Position numbers and translations under genes: made by a program. A stretch of DNA of 64,000 nt from Streptomyces violaceusniger Tu 4113 (lineage in GTDB: Bacteria > Actinomycetota > Actinomycetes > Streptomycetales > Streptomycetaceae), in NCBI RefSeq assembly GCF_000147815.2, contig NC_015957.1, positions 2,480,001-2,544,000 on the forward strand. Reading direction: 5' to 3'. Below the pieces are notes generated by a model. The model saw nothing but the letters and a program-made list of their open reading frames with translations. It searched no databases and was not told the origin of the DNA. How positions within the stretch are numbered: the first letter of the stretch is position 1; every line of letters begins with the position of its first letter. This document shows positions 17,226 through 26,074 of the stretch, one piece after another.

Positions 17226-19436
17226 TCACTCCGTCGGGTCCGCGAGGTCCAGCCGTGGCAGCGCCCGTCCGGCGTCGGCCCAGGCGAGCACCGGCCGCCC
17301 GCTGTACTCCTCGGGTCTCTGCAGGGTTTTCGTGCGGTAGGTCCGTACCGCTTCGGGCAGTTCACGGGTGCTCACCCCCGCCGCGTGGCGCACGGCCGGG
17401 GATCCCGCCTCCCCGCTCCGGTCCCACAGCACCACCGGAATACCCGCGGCGAGACACATCTGCACCACACCGGTGCGCCGGTGGGCCGCCACATCGATGG
17501 TGACCCGGGCGGTGAGCCGCTCCATGACCAGCCCGCACACCGCCTCCGGGTCCGGGGCCGTGGCGTCGTCGATGTGCACGGGCTCCTCGGCGTCCAGCCG
17601 GACCCAGCGCTCCCGCCACTGGTCGAGCATGGTGCCGCCGTTCAGCTCCCGCAGCTCGGGGCAGTTGACGACCAGGGGGTACGGAGTGCCGAGCCGCATG
17701 GGGAGCACCGCGCCCGGGCCCGCGGCCTTCCAGCGGTCCACGGGCACCTCCAGGGCGTCCCGGTCCACGATCAGTTCGATGACGGGCCGTGGCCCCGAGG
17801 GGTCGGGTCGGCGCAGCGAGCCCACGGCGGCGAAGATCTCCTGGGCCACCTCCTCGGCGCCGCGCGGCCGTTCACTGTCGTCCGACACCTGGCGCAGCCC
17901 GTCCCCGTCGTCGCACCACAGCCGCAGCCGGTACCGCTCCGGCTCCTCCCGCGCCGTCGCCGACGTGCCACCCGATGGAGCCCCGCAGAGGTCCAGCTTC
18001 GCCACGACGCGGGGCGCGGAGCCCCGGGAGGCGCTCTGTGCCCACTGCTCGGCCTCGAGGCGGCGTTCGGTCATGGCGGCGTCATGGACGCCGAGGCGGC
18101 GGGCGACCGCCGCGTTCCACCGCCGCAGCGGGGTGCGCTGGTCCGCCGGACAGCACCCGGCGGCCACGAACTCCACGGCGCGCAGCAGCCCCGGCACGGC
18201 CATGACCCCGTCGTCGATCGGCGAGCTGTCGCCGTGCAGCCCCTCCAGATGGGCGATCAGAGCCTCGAACCGCCCGGCGGGGCCGGTGCTGTTCCTGCCC
18301 TCATCACAGTGGCCGCCGTCACCGCCATGTCCGCCGTCACCGCCGGTGAGCAGCGCCGCGGGCAGGGCCGCCAGCGGCAGCGCCGCCCGTACGGCCCCGG
18401 GGACACCCGCCGCGGCGGCCGTGGGCAGGGCGCGCAGCAGCACCAGCAGCCGCTCGTGCTCACCCGGCGAGAGCAGCTTGGGCAGACCGCAACGGCGTCC
18501 GATCGCGAGGAGGTCGTCGGCCGCCGTGCCCGCCGTGCCCGCCGTGCCGCGCACCGCCTCGACCAGCGCGGGCAGGGCACGCCCCCGGGTGAGCAGCAGA
18601 TGGGCGAACTCGTCGGCGGAGGGCACGCCGTCCGCACGATGGCCGAGGCCGCACTGCCGGGCGACCGTCCGGCAGGAGCGTATCCAGCCCTCGGACCGCG
18701 GCAACGGCCCGTCCAGCAGGGAGACGAGCTCCGCGTAGCCCGGGTGGTCGCGTACGTCCTCCTCGGGCTGCCGGGGCAGCAGATGGCCCGCCCCGGCGTC
18801 GTGCAGCTCCCGCGCCACGCGCTGCCAGGGGATTCCCCAGGCGCGGCGCAGCGTCCCCTGGATGCGGAGCTTCGCCGTCACGAGCCCGACGACGGCGCCC
18901 TCCTCGTTGGACCACAACGGGCCGCCGCTGTAGGCGGGTTCGATGTCCAGGGCGCGCTCGGCTCCGTCGAAGTAGCCGAACCGCCCGTCGCATTCGCTCA
19001 CTTCGGCATCGGCGAAGACCCCCGGCTCACCGCTGCCGTGCCAGGCCCGTACGAGCTGCCGCTGGGCCATCGGGTGCCAGCGCGGTGGCTCGATCGCGGG
19101 CGGCAGGGCCGCGGACAGCCGCAGTACGGCGAGGTCGCCGTTCCACTCGAAGGCGCCCAGGCCGCCGTCGTCCGTCCGGGGCGGTATCCAGACCGCCAGC
19201 TCGGCCTCGGCCTCGACGGTGTGCTCCGGTCCGTGGAGCCTTACGGGAACGGCGACCGGGCCCGGGTGATCCGGGGCCAGCCTGTCCTTTCCAAGGGCGC
19301 TGTTGACCACATGAGCGCAGGTCAGCAGATGGCGGCGGGGCAGCAGGACGCCCGCGCCCGCCGGTCTTCCGTCGGCCTTGGCGAGAATGGATACGGCGGG
19401 CCGCGACAAGGACCCGTGCGCGTGGAACCACCCCAT
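17226..19436 (-). CDS. Trypsin-like serine protease fused to VMAP modules
   Basis: A 736-residue protein. Residues 1-215 form a trypsin-fold protease with an intact triad: H42 in LTCAHVV, D101 in NGDLAVLRL and S170 in YSGGP. A helical middle region (about 225-345) and linker lead to a C-terminal VMAP-C-like domain (about 510-700), recognisable from PVIELIVDRDALEVPVDRW and the later DQWRERW and GIPVVLWDR segments. VMAP proteins are described as effector-bearing partners of vWA and MoxR proteins in predicted conflict systems; here the effector would be proteolysis. There is no signal peptide, so it acts in the cytoplasm. The start lies 3 bases after the Trypco1 stop, implying coupling. Confidence 0.85.
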   Translation of the reverse strand: MGWFHAHGSLSRPAVSILAKADGRPAGAGVLLPRRHLLTCAHVVNSALGKDRLAPDHPGPVAVPVRLHGPEHTVEAEAELAVWIPPRTDDGGLGAFEWNGDLAVLRLSAALPPAIEPPRWHPMAQRQLVRAWHGSGEPGVFADAEVSECDGRFGYFDGAERALDIEPAYSGGPLWSNEEGAVVGLVTAKLRIQGTLRRAWGIPWQRVARELHDAGAGHLLPRQPEEDVRDHPGYAELVSLLDGPLPRSEGWIRSCRTVARQCGLGHRADGVPSADEFAHLLLTRGRALPALVEAVRGTAGTAGTAADDLLAIGRRCGLPKLLSPGEHERLLVLLRALPTAAAAGVPGAVRAALPLAALPAALLTGGDGGHGGDGGHCDEGRNSTGPAGRFEALIAHLEGLHGDSSPIDDGVMAVPGLLRAVEFVAAGCCPADQRTPLRRWNAAVARRLGVHDAAMTERRLEAEQWAQSASRGSAPRVVAKLDLCGAPSGGTSATAREEPERYRLRLWCDDGDGLRQVSDDSERPRGAEEVAQEIFAAVGSLRRPDPSGPRPVIELIVDRDALEVPVDRWKAAGPGAVLPMRLGTPYPLVVNCPELRELNGGTMLDQWRERWVRLDAEEPVHIDDATAPDPEAVCGLVMERLTARVTIDVAAHRRTGVVQMCLAAGIPVVLWDRSGEAGSPAVRHAAGVSTRELPEAVRTYRTKTLQRPEEYSGRPVLAWADAGRALPRLDLADPTE

Positions 19437-19439
19437 GGC

Positions 19440-19877
19440 TCAGGCCGAGGGGCCGGGCCGGGACGGCTGTGGCGGCTGCGGCGGCACCGTCGGCTCGGGC
19501 CGCTCCGACGGCCTCCAGGTGGCCGAGAGCGTCAAGTTGGCGTTCCCATTGGCGCCCACGATGCCGAGTTTGAGGTCCTGGCCGACCTGCACCCCGAACT
19601 GCACGGTGAACTCCTGGGGCGGATGGGGAGTCGAGCGGACGGCGTCGTGCACATCCTCCAGCACCGACCCCAGCCCTTGGAGGATGACGTTCAGGCTGGC
19701 GTTGGCGAGCGTGACCGCGGCCTGCGCACCGCGCCCCACCGGGGTCACGCCACCGACGCCGCCGTACGCGTCCTCGAGAGAGGCGTCCCCTACGGGGGCC
19801 AGTTCCAGCCGTACGGTGGTGCCGTTCGCCAGGGGTATCTCACGGTGTTCCGTCACATTCCTCATCATGCCGATCAT
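19440..19877 (-). CDS. Trypco1-like (trypsin-co-occurring, CU044_2847-type) protein
   Basis: A small protein of about 145 residues and first gene of the minus-strand locus. It carries the beta-rich N-terminal pattern IPLANGTTVRLELAPV and a C-terminal FTVQFGVQVGQDLKLGIVGANGNANLTLSATW, which match what I recall of Trypco1 proteins found beside protease-type effectors. The tail is Pro-rich. The start is unsettled: ATG 19877 follows a GGGGG stretch, while ATG 19868/19865 or GTG 19910 are possible. It lies directly before the protease-VMAP gene and probably binds or restrains that protease (inference from linkage). Confidence 0.72.
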   Translation of the reverse strand: MIGMMRNVTEHREIPLANGTTVRLELAPVGDASLEDAYGGVGGVTPVGRGAQAAVTLANASLNVILQGLGSVLEDVHDAVRSTPHPPQEFTVQFGVQVGQDLKLGIVGANGNANLTLSATWRPSERPEPTVPPQPPQPSRPGPSA

Positions 19878-20018
19878 CAGGCCCCCGGTCTGCCCCTTCG
19901 CACCAAACACCGCCGGAACGGGGACATGGCGCGGGGCGAGGCGGGCGGGCGTCGCCCGGTGAGGTCAACGTCGGATTCCCGCGAGAACGGACCCGCCCCG
20001 CTGACGGATGCTGGACCC

Positions 20019-21494
20019 ATGCACACCGACACCGACCGCTGTCTCCGCGCCGCACAGGCGAAGGACGCCCGCTTCGACGGGTGGTTCTTCGTCGCCGTCG
20101 TGACCACCGGGATCTACTGTCGGCCGAGCTGTCCGGTCGTCGGGCCCAAGGCCGAGAACATGCGTTTCCACCCCAGCGCCGCGGCCGCCCAGCAGGCCGG
20201 GTTCCGGGCCTGCAAGCGGTGCCGTCCGGACGCCAGCCCCGGATCGCCGCAGTGGAACGAGCGCGCCGACCTCGTCGCGCGGGCCATGCGGCTGATCGCC
20301 GACGGCGTGGTGGACCGGGACGGGGTGCCGGGGCTGGCGGCCCGGCTGGGATACAGCACCCGGCAGGTCGAGCGGCAGTTGCTCGCCGAGCTCGGCGCGG
20401 GCCCGCTCGCGCTGGCCAGGGCGCAGCGGGCACAGACCGCGCGGCTGCTCATCGAGACCAGCGCGCTCCCGATGGCGGACATCGCCTTCGCGGCCGGGTT
20501 CGCCAGCGTCCGCGCGTTCAACGAGACCGTACGGGAGGTCTTCGCGCTCTCCCCGACCGAGCTGCGGCAGCGGGCCACCCGCGGGCCGCGCACCAGCGTG
20601 CCGGGGGCGCTCACCCTGCGGCTGCCGTTCCGGGCGCCGCTGTGCCCGGACAACCTCTTCGGGCATCTGGCCGCCACCGCCGTCCCCGGAGTCGAGGAGT
20701 GGCGCGACGGCGCCTACCGGCGGACGCTGCGGCTGCCGTACGGGCCCGGGGTGGTCACCCTGAGCCCACGGCCGGACCACATCGCCTGCCAGCTCTCGCT
20801 TGCCGACCTCCGCGACCTGGCCGGGGCGATCAGCCGCTGCCGACGGCTGCTGGACCTCGACGCGGACCCGACCGCCGTGGACGACCTGCTGCGTACGGAC
20901 CTTCAACTGGCGCCGCTGGTCGACAAGGCCCCGGGGCGGCGGGTGCCGCGCGCGGTGGACGCGGACGAGTTCGCGGTGCGCGCCGTGCTCGGCCAGCAGG
21001 TGTCCACGGCCGCCGCCCGCACCCACGCCGGGCGGCTGGTGGCGGCGCACGGCGAGCCGGTGGAGGACCCGGGGGGCGGCCTGACCCACCTCTTCCCGTC
21101 CGTCCAGGCCCTCGCCGGGCTGGACCCCGAGACGCTGGCCATGCCCCGCACCCGCCGCGCCACCCTCACCGGGCTGGTCGGCGCGCTCGCCGAGGGCCGG
21201 GTCGCACTCGGCGTCGGCAGCGACTGGGACGACGCCCGCGCGGCCCTGGGCACGCTGCCGGGGCTCGGCCCCTGGACCGTCGAGGTGATCGCGATGCGCG
21301 CCCTCGGCGACCCGGACGCCTTCGTCCCGACCGACCTCGGGGTGCGGCGCGCCGCCGCCGAACTGGGACTGCCCGCCACGCCCGGCGCCCTCACCCGCCA
21401 CTCGGCACGCTGGCGCCCCTGGCGCGCGTACGCCGTCCAGCACCTCTGGGCGACGGATGCCGCCCACGCCATCAACCGCCTGCCCGCGGCGTGA
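20019..21494 (+). CDS. alkA: Ada-AlkA fusion: methylphosphotriester sensor, AraC-type HTH and 3-methyladenine glycosylase
   Basis: A 491-residue alkylation-repair protein. The N-terminal Ada zinc domain has its four Cys (C34, C38, C65, C68; CRPSC and CKRC). An AraC-type helix-turn-helix region (about 80-185) contains GLAARLGYSTRQVERQL. The AlkA half (about 200-490) has the HhH motif LPGLGPWTVEVIAMR and the catalytic Asp D439 in PTDLGVR. It would sense methylphosphotriesters, activate repair genes and excise alkylated purines. It lacks the O6-methyltransferase part of E. coli Ada; that function sits in the next gene. ATG 20019 was chosen because it begins the Ada domain; the much longer open frame upstream is spurious. 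Confidence 0.93.
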   Translation: MHTDTDRCLRAAQAKDARFDGWFFVAVVTTGIYCRPSCPVVGPKAENMRFHPSAAAAQQAGFRACKRCRPDASPGSPQWNERADLVARAMRLIADGVVDRDGVPGLAARLGYSTRQVERQLLAELGAGPLALARAQRAQTARLLIETSALPMADIAFAAGFASVRAFNETVREVFALSPTELRQRATRGPRTSVPGALTLRLPFRAPLCPDNLFGHLAATAVPGVEEWRDGAYRRTLRLPYGPGVVTLSPRPDHIACQLSLADLRDLAGAISRCRRLLDLDADPTAVDDLLRTDLQLAPLVDKAPGRRVPRAVDADEFAVRAVLGQQVSTAAARTHAGRLVAAHGEPVEDPGGGLTHLFPSVQALAGLDPETLAMPRTRRATLTGLVGALAEGRVALGVGSDWDDARAALGTLPGLGPWTVEVIAMRALGDPDAFVPTDLGVRRAAAELGLPATPGALTRHSARWRPWRAYAVQHLWATDAAHAINRLPAA

Positions 21495-21508
21495 TGGCCC
21501 GCCGGGCC

Positions 21509-21656
21509 GCACCCGGCAACGAAACGGTGGAAACCGGCTGGGCGACGAACCGGTTTGTGGGCAATCGTCCCGCAGGGGGGCCTCCCAGCGGTAGCTGGGG
21601 GAGGGACGGGTGGGCACAAACCGGCCACCGGCCCGCACCCGGCGACGAGACGGTGG
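21509..21656. repeat. Intergenic hairpin flanked by a 22-bp direct repeat
   Basis: Imperfect 22-base inverted arms at 21550-21571 and 21603-21624 (CCGGTTTGTG... against ...CACAAACCGG) enclose a smaller hairpin at 21581-21604, CCTCCCAGC-GGTA-GCTGGGGGAGG. Outside are direct copies of GCACCCGGCAACGAAACGGTGG (21509-21530 and 21635-21656, 20 of 22 equal). The inner hairpin resembles a dispersed element I recall from many Streptomyces intergenic regions. It may act as terminator or processing site between alkA and ogt. Confidence 0.7.
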
Positions 21657-21702
21657 CCCGCCACCCGGGGAAGCCGCCCAACCCGCACCCGAGAGGAACT
21701 TC

Positions 21703-22206
21703 GTGCATCGCACCCACACCGTCGTAGACAGCCCCTACGGCCCCCTCACCCTCGTGGCCACCGGCCCGCAACTGTCCGGCCTCTACATGGTCGAGCAACG
21801 CCACCGCCCGCCCGAGGAGACCTTCGGCGCGCCCGGCGGCCCCGACGACGCCCCCTTCGCCGAGACCGTCCGCCAGCTCGCGGCCTACTTCGAGGGCGAG
21901 TTGACCGCGTTCGACCTGCCGCTGCACCTGGACGGCACGCCCTTCCAGCGGCGCGTCTGGGCCGAGCTGCGGCGCATCCCGTACGGCGGGACGTGGTCGT
22001 ACGGGCAGTTGGCCGACCACATCGGGCAGCCGACCGCGTCCCGTGCCGTGGGCCTGGCGAACGGCAAGAACCCGGTCGGCATCATCGTCCCCTGCCACCG
22101 CGTCGTCGGCTCCAGCGGCAGCCTCACCGGCTACGGCGGCGGCCTGGACCGCAAGCGGCGGCTGCTGGAGTTCGAGGCGCGGCAGCAACTGCCCGGCCTC
22201 TTCTGA
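21703..22206 (+). CDS. ogt: Methylated-DNA-[protein]-cysteine S-methyltransferase
   Basis: A 167-residue suicide repair protein that takes O6-methyl groups from guanine. The active site IIVPCHRVVG places the acceptor at C131, preceded by the recognition helix region SYGQLADHIGQPTASRAVGLANGKNP. The GTG at 21703 has GAGAGGAA 4-5 bases upstream and matches the family N-terminus; the open frame upstream to 21610 is Arg/Pro-rich and not conserved-looking. It follows the Ada-AlkA gene, forming an alkylation-damage repair pair probably induced together. Confidence 0.94.
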   Translation: MHRTHTVVDSPYGPLTLVATGPQLSGLYMVEQRHRPPEETFGAPGGPDDAPFAETVRQLAAYFEGELTAFDLPLHLDGTPFQRRVWAELRRIPYGGTWSYGQLADHIGQPTASRAVGLANGKNPVGIIVPCHRVVGSSGSLTGYGGGLDRKRRLLEFEARQQLPGLF

Positions 22207-22226
22207 ACGCCTTTCGGGCCCGGTGC

Positions 22227-22988
22227 TCAGCCGCCGCCGCCCCCGCCGCCTGCGGCAACGCGGTCCAGCACGGCGGGCAGCGCCGTACTGATGGGCTCGC
22301 GGACGACCTCGTCCGCGAGCTCGTCGTACGGCGTCGGCTCGGCGTTGACGATGATCAGCCGGGCGCCGTGCTCGGCGGCCAGCCCGGCGAGCGAGGCCGC
22401 GGGCTGGACCTGGAGGCTGGTGCCGACCGCGATGAAGATCTCGCACGCCTGCGCCACCGCGACCGCCTCGGTCAGCACCTCCGGATCGAGACTCTCCCCG
22501 AACATCACCGTGGCCGACTTCAGGATCCCGCCGCACTCCCGGCACGCCGGATCCGGATCACCCGCCGCGACCCGCTCCAGCGCCTCCTCCATCCCGGACC
22601 GCGCCTCGCAGTGGGTGCACAGCACGGCCCGCGCGGTGCCGTGCAGTTCGAGCACCTTGCGCGTGGGCATCCCGGCGATCTGGTGCAGCCCGTCCACGTT
22701 CTGGGTGATCACCCGCACCGGCACCCCCGAGCGCTCCAGCCGGGTGACGGCCTCATGCGCCCCGTTGGGCCGGGCGCGCAGCGTCTCGCTGTCGCGCCGC
22801 ATCTGCCAGGAGCGGCGCCGGATCTCCGGGTCGGTCATGTAGTACTCGTACGTCACGAGCTTCTCGGCCTCGGGGTCGCGCCGCCAAAGACCCTGCGGAC
22901 CGCGGTAGTCGGGGATGCCGGAGTCGGTGGAGATGCCCGCCCCGCTCAGGATCGCCACCAGCGGCCGGTGCGTTGTCTCGCTGCTCAT
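22227..22988 (-). CDS. Sir2-family NAD-dependent protein deacylase
   Basis: A 253-residue sirtuin. The NAD-binding GAGIS is at 16-20 followed by [17 protein letters not shown] is at 95-102, the catalytic base is H116 in ELHG, and the structural zinc is held by C124, C127, C149 and C152. It removes acyl groups from protein lysines, releasing nicotinamide and O-acyl-ADP-ribose. The protein ends in a seven-Gly run. ATG 22988 was chosen at the domain boundary; the open frame continues about 200 bases upstream without sirtuin features. It converges on ogt with a 20-base gap and lies downstream of an ADP-ribosylglycohydrolase on the same strand. Confidence 0.92.
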   Translation of the reverse strand: MSSETTHRPLVAILSGAGISTDSGIPDYRGPQGLWRRDPEAEKLVTYEYYMTDPEIRRRSWQMRRDSETLRARPNGAHEAVTRLERSGVPVRVITQNVDGLHQIAGMPTRKVLELHGTARAVLCTHCEARSGMEEALERVAAGDPDPACRECGGILKSATVMFGESLDPEVLTEAVAVAQACEIFIAVGTSLQVQPAASLAGLAAEHGARLIIVNAEPTPYDELADEVVREPISTALPAVLDRVAAGGGGGGG

Positions 22989-23204
22989 GCGGCGAGCGTA
23001 CGCACGCCGCACGGCCGACGGCGACCGCCTTTCCCCGGCCGGGTGAAGTCCGTCCGACACCGGGACGGACGCGGCGGACGGGGAGAGTGGGGGCGAGCGG
23101 GCCCGGGCAGGTTCGGTACGTCCGAACGGGGCCTCCTGCGGGAGTGGCTCGACCGGATCGCCGATCCGGGCGGCCCACACCGTCATCGGGCCGACTGAGA
23201 CCGG

Positions 23205-24281
23205 CTAGCGCTCCGCCGCGACCGCCAGCCGGTGGGTACGGGCCGCCAGGTCGCTGATGCGGGCGCCGTCGAAGCCGAAGACGGCGCTGCGCACCCGGTC
23301 CTCCAGCGGCTCGGTCCACTGCGGCGGGATGGCCGCCGCGCCGCACAGCACCCCCGCGACCGACCCGGCCGTGGCGCCGTTGGAGTCGGTGTCCAGGCCG
23401 CCGCGCACCGTCAGGGCGATCGTCTTCGTGAAGTCGCCCGCGCCGTAGAGCAGTCCGGCCGTAAGAACGGCGGCGTTGGGGACCACATGGATCCAGGGCA
23501 GCCCGGCGGTCTCCCGCTCCAACTGGGCGAGCGTGTCCGCCCACGCCACGCCCGCGTCGTGCAGGGACGCGGCCCGGCGCACCGTACGGGCCAGTCGGCA
23601 GCGCGGCGGGATCCGGTCCAGGGCGCTCGCGACGGCGGCGCGCGGACCGTCCGCCGTGAACGCGGCCGCGATCAGCGCGGCCGCCCACATCGCCCCGTAC
23701 ACCCCGTTGCCGGTGTGGGAGAGGACGGCGTCCCGGCGGGCCATCGCGGCGGCCCGGTGCGGATCGCCGGGGTTGACCCAACCGTGGACGTCGGCGCGGA
23801 TCAGGGCGCCGATCCACTCCTGGTAGGGGTTGTCGAGGGTCGCGCTGAGCGGCGGCCTCACCCCGGCCGTGAGGTTGCGGTAGGCGGCCCGCTCGGCGGT
23901 GAAGGTCTGCAGATACGGCAGCCGCAGCAGCCACACCTCGCCGACCTGCTCGGTGGTGAAGCCGGGGCCGTGGGTCTCCAGCAGGTGCAGGCCGAGGACG
24001 GAGTAATCCACGTCGTCGTCGCGGCAACTGCCGTGGATCCGGCCGCGGACGCAGCTCTGCCACTCGGGGCGCAGCGCGAACTCCACCGGGTCGGGCGGCG
24101 GCTCCAGCGCGGGGAGGTAGCCGGTCAGCGGCAGGGCGTCGGCGCGGCGCAGATACCGGTCGATCCGGTCGCGGGTCCAGTGGTTGCCGTCTTCGATGGG
24201 CTTGCCGAGCATGTTCCCGGCGATCCGGCCGAGCCAGCCGCCGTGGATCCGGTCCGCGAGTGCGCTCCCGCTGAGGGCCAT
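23205..24281 (-). CDS. ADP-ribosylglycohydrolase (ARH / DraG-like)
   Basis: A 358-residue all-helical ADP-ribosyl hydrolase. The N-terminal HGGWLGRIAGNMLGKPIE, an Asp cluster DDDVD at 88-92 and the second metal motif GGLDTDSNGATAGSVAG starting at 294 supply the binuclear Mg2+ ligands. Family members cut ADP-ribose from proteins or small molecules, including O-acetyl-ADP-ribose, the sirtuin by-product. The sirtuin gene is 216 bases downstream on the same strand, so a metabolic link is plausible but not shown. It is divergent from glycerate kinase across about 100 bases. Confidence 0.88.
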   Translation of the reverse strand: MALSGSALADRIHGGWLGRIAGNMLGKPIEDGNHWTRDRIDRYLRRADALPLTGYLPALEPPPDPVEFALRPEWQSCVRGRIHGSCRDDDVDYSVLGLHLLETHGPGFTTEQVGEVWLLRLPYLQTFTAERAAYRNLTAGVRPPLSATLDNPYQEWIGALIRADVHGWVNPGDPHRAAAMARRDAVLSHTGNGVYGAMWAAALIAAAFTADGPRAAVASALDRIPPRCRLARTVRRAASLHDAGVAWADTLAQLERETAGLPWIHVVPNAAVLTAGLLYGAGDFTKTIALTVRGGLDTDSNGATAGSVAGVLCGAAAIPPQWTEPLEDRVRSAVFGFDGARISDLAARTHRLAVAAER

Positions 24282-24380
24282 GGGTCAGGTGTACCCATAT
24301 GAGGTGGGTGTACCGGTGAGCCCGCGCCGGATAGGGTCACAGCGGCGCGACCGCCTGTGCGAATGCGAGGAGTTACCAAG

Positions 24381-25664
24381 GTGACGGACGCTTCGACGGA
24401 GACTTCGGGCGCTACGGGCGCTTCGAGAGCAGAGGCCGCGGCAGACGCAGAGACAGCGACAGAGACAGACACAGACACCAAACCAGAGACCAAGACGTGG
24501 GCGGAGGGGCAGGCGACGCGTCCGAAGCGCGTACTGATCGCCGCGGACAAGTTCAAGGGCTCGCTCACGGCGGTGGAGGTCGCCGAGCGCGTCACGGCGG
24601 GGCTGCGCCGCGGCGCGCCCCACGGCGGCGAGGGACTGCGGATCGCGGCGCTGCCCGTCGCCGACGGCGGGGACGGCACGGTGGACGCGGCGGTCGCGGC
24701 CGGGTTCGAACGGCGCGAGGCGCAGGTCACCGGGCCGCTGGGCGCACCGGTGACGGCGGCCTACGCGCTGCGCGGGACCACGGCCGTGGTGGAGATGGCC
24801 GAGGCGTCAGGGCTGCGCCATCTGCCGGCCGGGGTGTTCGCACCGCTCACCGCGACCACGTACGGCAGCGGCGAGCTGCTGCGCGCGGCGCTCGACGCGG
24901 GCGCCCGCACGATCGTCTTCGGCGTCGGCGGCAGCGCCACGACGGACGGCGGCGCCGGGATGCTCAGCGCGCTCGGCGCGCGCTTCCTGCGCGAGGACGG
25001 TACGCCCGTGGCACCGGGCGGAGGCCCGCTGCGCGACCTCGCCACGGCCGATCTGTCCGGCCTCGACCCGCGCCTGGCCGACACCGAGACCGTCCTGGCC
25101 AGCGATGTCGACAACCCCCTGACCGGCCCGAAGGGCGCGGCGGCGGTCTACGGCCCGCAGAAGGGCGCGGGCGAGGACGATGTGGCGGCCCTGGACGCCG
25201 CCCTCGCCCACTACGTACGCGTCCTGGAGCGCGCGGTCGGGGCCTCGGCCGCCGAGGACGCCCTCGCGCCCGGCGCGGGCGCGGCGGGCGGCATCGGCTT
25301 CGGCGCCCTCGTCGGCCTGGGCGCGGCCTTCCGCCCCGGCATCGAGGTGATGCTCGACGTCCTCGGCTTCCCCGCCGCGCTGGAGGGCACGGACCTGGTG
25401 ATCACGGGGGAGGGCTCGCTGGACGAGCAGACCCTGCACGGCAAGGCCCCGGCGGGCGTCGCGGCGGCGGCCCGGGCGCGGGGCATCGAGGTGGTCGCGG
25501 TCTGCGGCCGTCTGGCCCTCGCCCCGGTGGCCCTGGGCAACGCGGGCATCCGCCGCGCCTACCCCCTCACCGACCTGGAGCCGGACCCGGCCCGCTGCAT
25601 CGCCGAGGCCGGCCCCCTCCTGGAACGCGCCGCAGAACGCCTGGCGGCAGACTTCCTGACCTGA
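24381..25664 (+). CDS. glxK: Glycerate kinase (GlxK type)
   Basis: A 427-residue kinase of the GlxK family, phosphorylating D-glycerate from glyoxylate or serine breakdown. Signatures are IAADKFKGSLTAVEVAE, PVADGGDGTVDA, FGVGGSATTDGGAGML and NPLTGPKGAAAVYGPQKGA. GTG 24381 follows GAGGAG with 8-base spacing. About 50 residues precede the usual family start; they are rich in Thr, Glu, Ala and Asp and come from unusually A-rich DNA, so the tail is either an extension or a misjudged start. A candidate -10 (TAGGGT) is at 24332-24337. Confidence 0.9.
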   Translation: MTDASTETSGATGASRAEAAADAETATETDTDTKPETKTWAEGQATRPKRVLIAADKFKGSLTAVEVAERVTAGLRRGAPHGGEGLRIAALPVADGGDGTVDAAVAAGFERREAQVTGPLGAPVTAAYALRGTTAVVEMAEASGLRHLPAGVFAPLTATTYGSGELLRAALDAGARTIVFGVGGSATTDGGAGMLSALGARFLREDGTPVAPGGGPLRDLATADLSGLDPRLADTETVLASDVDNPLTGPKGAAAVYGPQKGAGEDDVAALDAALAHYVRVLERAVGASAAEDALAPGAGAAGGIGFGALVGLGAAFRPGIEVMLDVLGFPAALEGTDLVITGEGSLDEQTLHGKAPAGVAAAARARGIEVVAVCGRLALAPVALGNAGIRRAYPLTDLEPDPARCIAEAGPLLERAAERLAADFLT

Positions 25665-25736
25665 CCCCGGGCTGGGCCACCGGGGGCCCTTCCCCACCCC
25701 GCCCCACCCCCGAACCGGGGGAAGCCTCCGGCCCCA

Positions 25737-25940
25737 CCGGGGCTGCGCCCGGGGCCTCACCGGGGCTGCGCCCGGGGCCTCACCGGGGCTGGGCCCGGGG
25801 CCTCACCGGGGCTGGGCCCGGGGCCTCACCGGGGCTGGGCCCGGGGCCTCACCGGGGCTGGGCCCGGGGCCTCACCGGGGCTGGGCCCGGGGCCTCACCG
25901 GGGCTGGGCCCGGGGCCTCACCGGGGCTGCGCCCCTGGAC
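25737..25940. repeat. Repeat array 2: eight near-perfect 23-bp tandem copies plus a partial ninth
   Basis: Unit CCGGGGCTGGGCCCGGGGCC+TCA repeats from 25737 to 25920 in exact 23-base register, with a truncated ninth copy after it. The first two copies have CTGCG in place of CTGGG. Each unit is rich in self-complementary GGGCCCGGGG. It lies between convergent glycerate kinase and pssA and codes for nothing convincing; degenerate relatives of the unit continue to about 26270. Confidence 0.97.
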
Positions 25941-26074
25941 GCCCGTCTGGGGCTGTGCCCCTGGCCTCGCCTTGGGGCCTGGGCGCTGTACCGGCTCTGG
26001 CCGTAGCTGCCGGGCCCGCGTCTCGGCCCTGCGATGTCCTCGGCCCATCAGCCCGGCGTCCGGCCGGATGCCCG

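Noticed and set aside
13499..17503. 1334-codon plus-strand open frame
   Set aside because: Opposite the giant vWA and MoxR genes, whose minus-strand domains are recognisable along the same stretch.
16788..20018. Upstream extension of the Ada-AlkA frame
   Set aside because: This part lies antisense to the MoxR and protease genes; the Ada domain begins at ATG 20019.
25737..25940. CRISPR array
   Set aside because: The 23-bp copies are contiguous with no spacers, and no cas genes are in the window.
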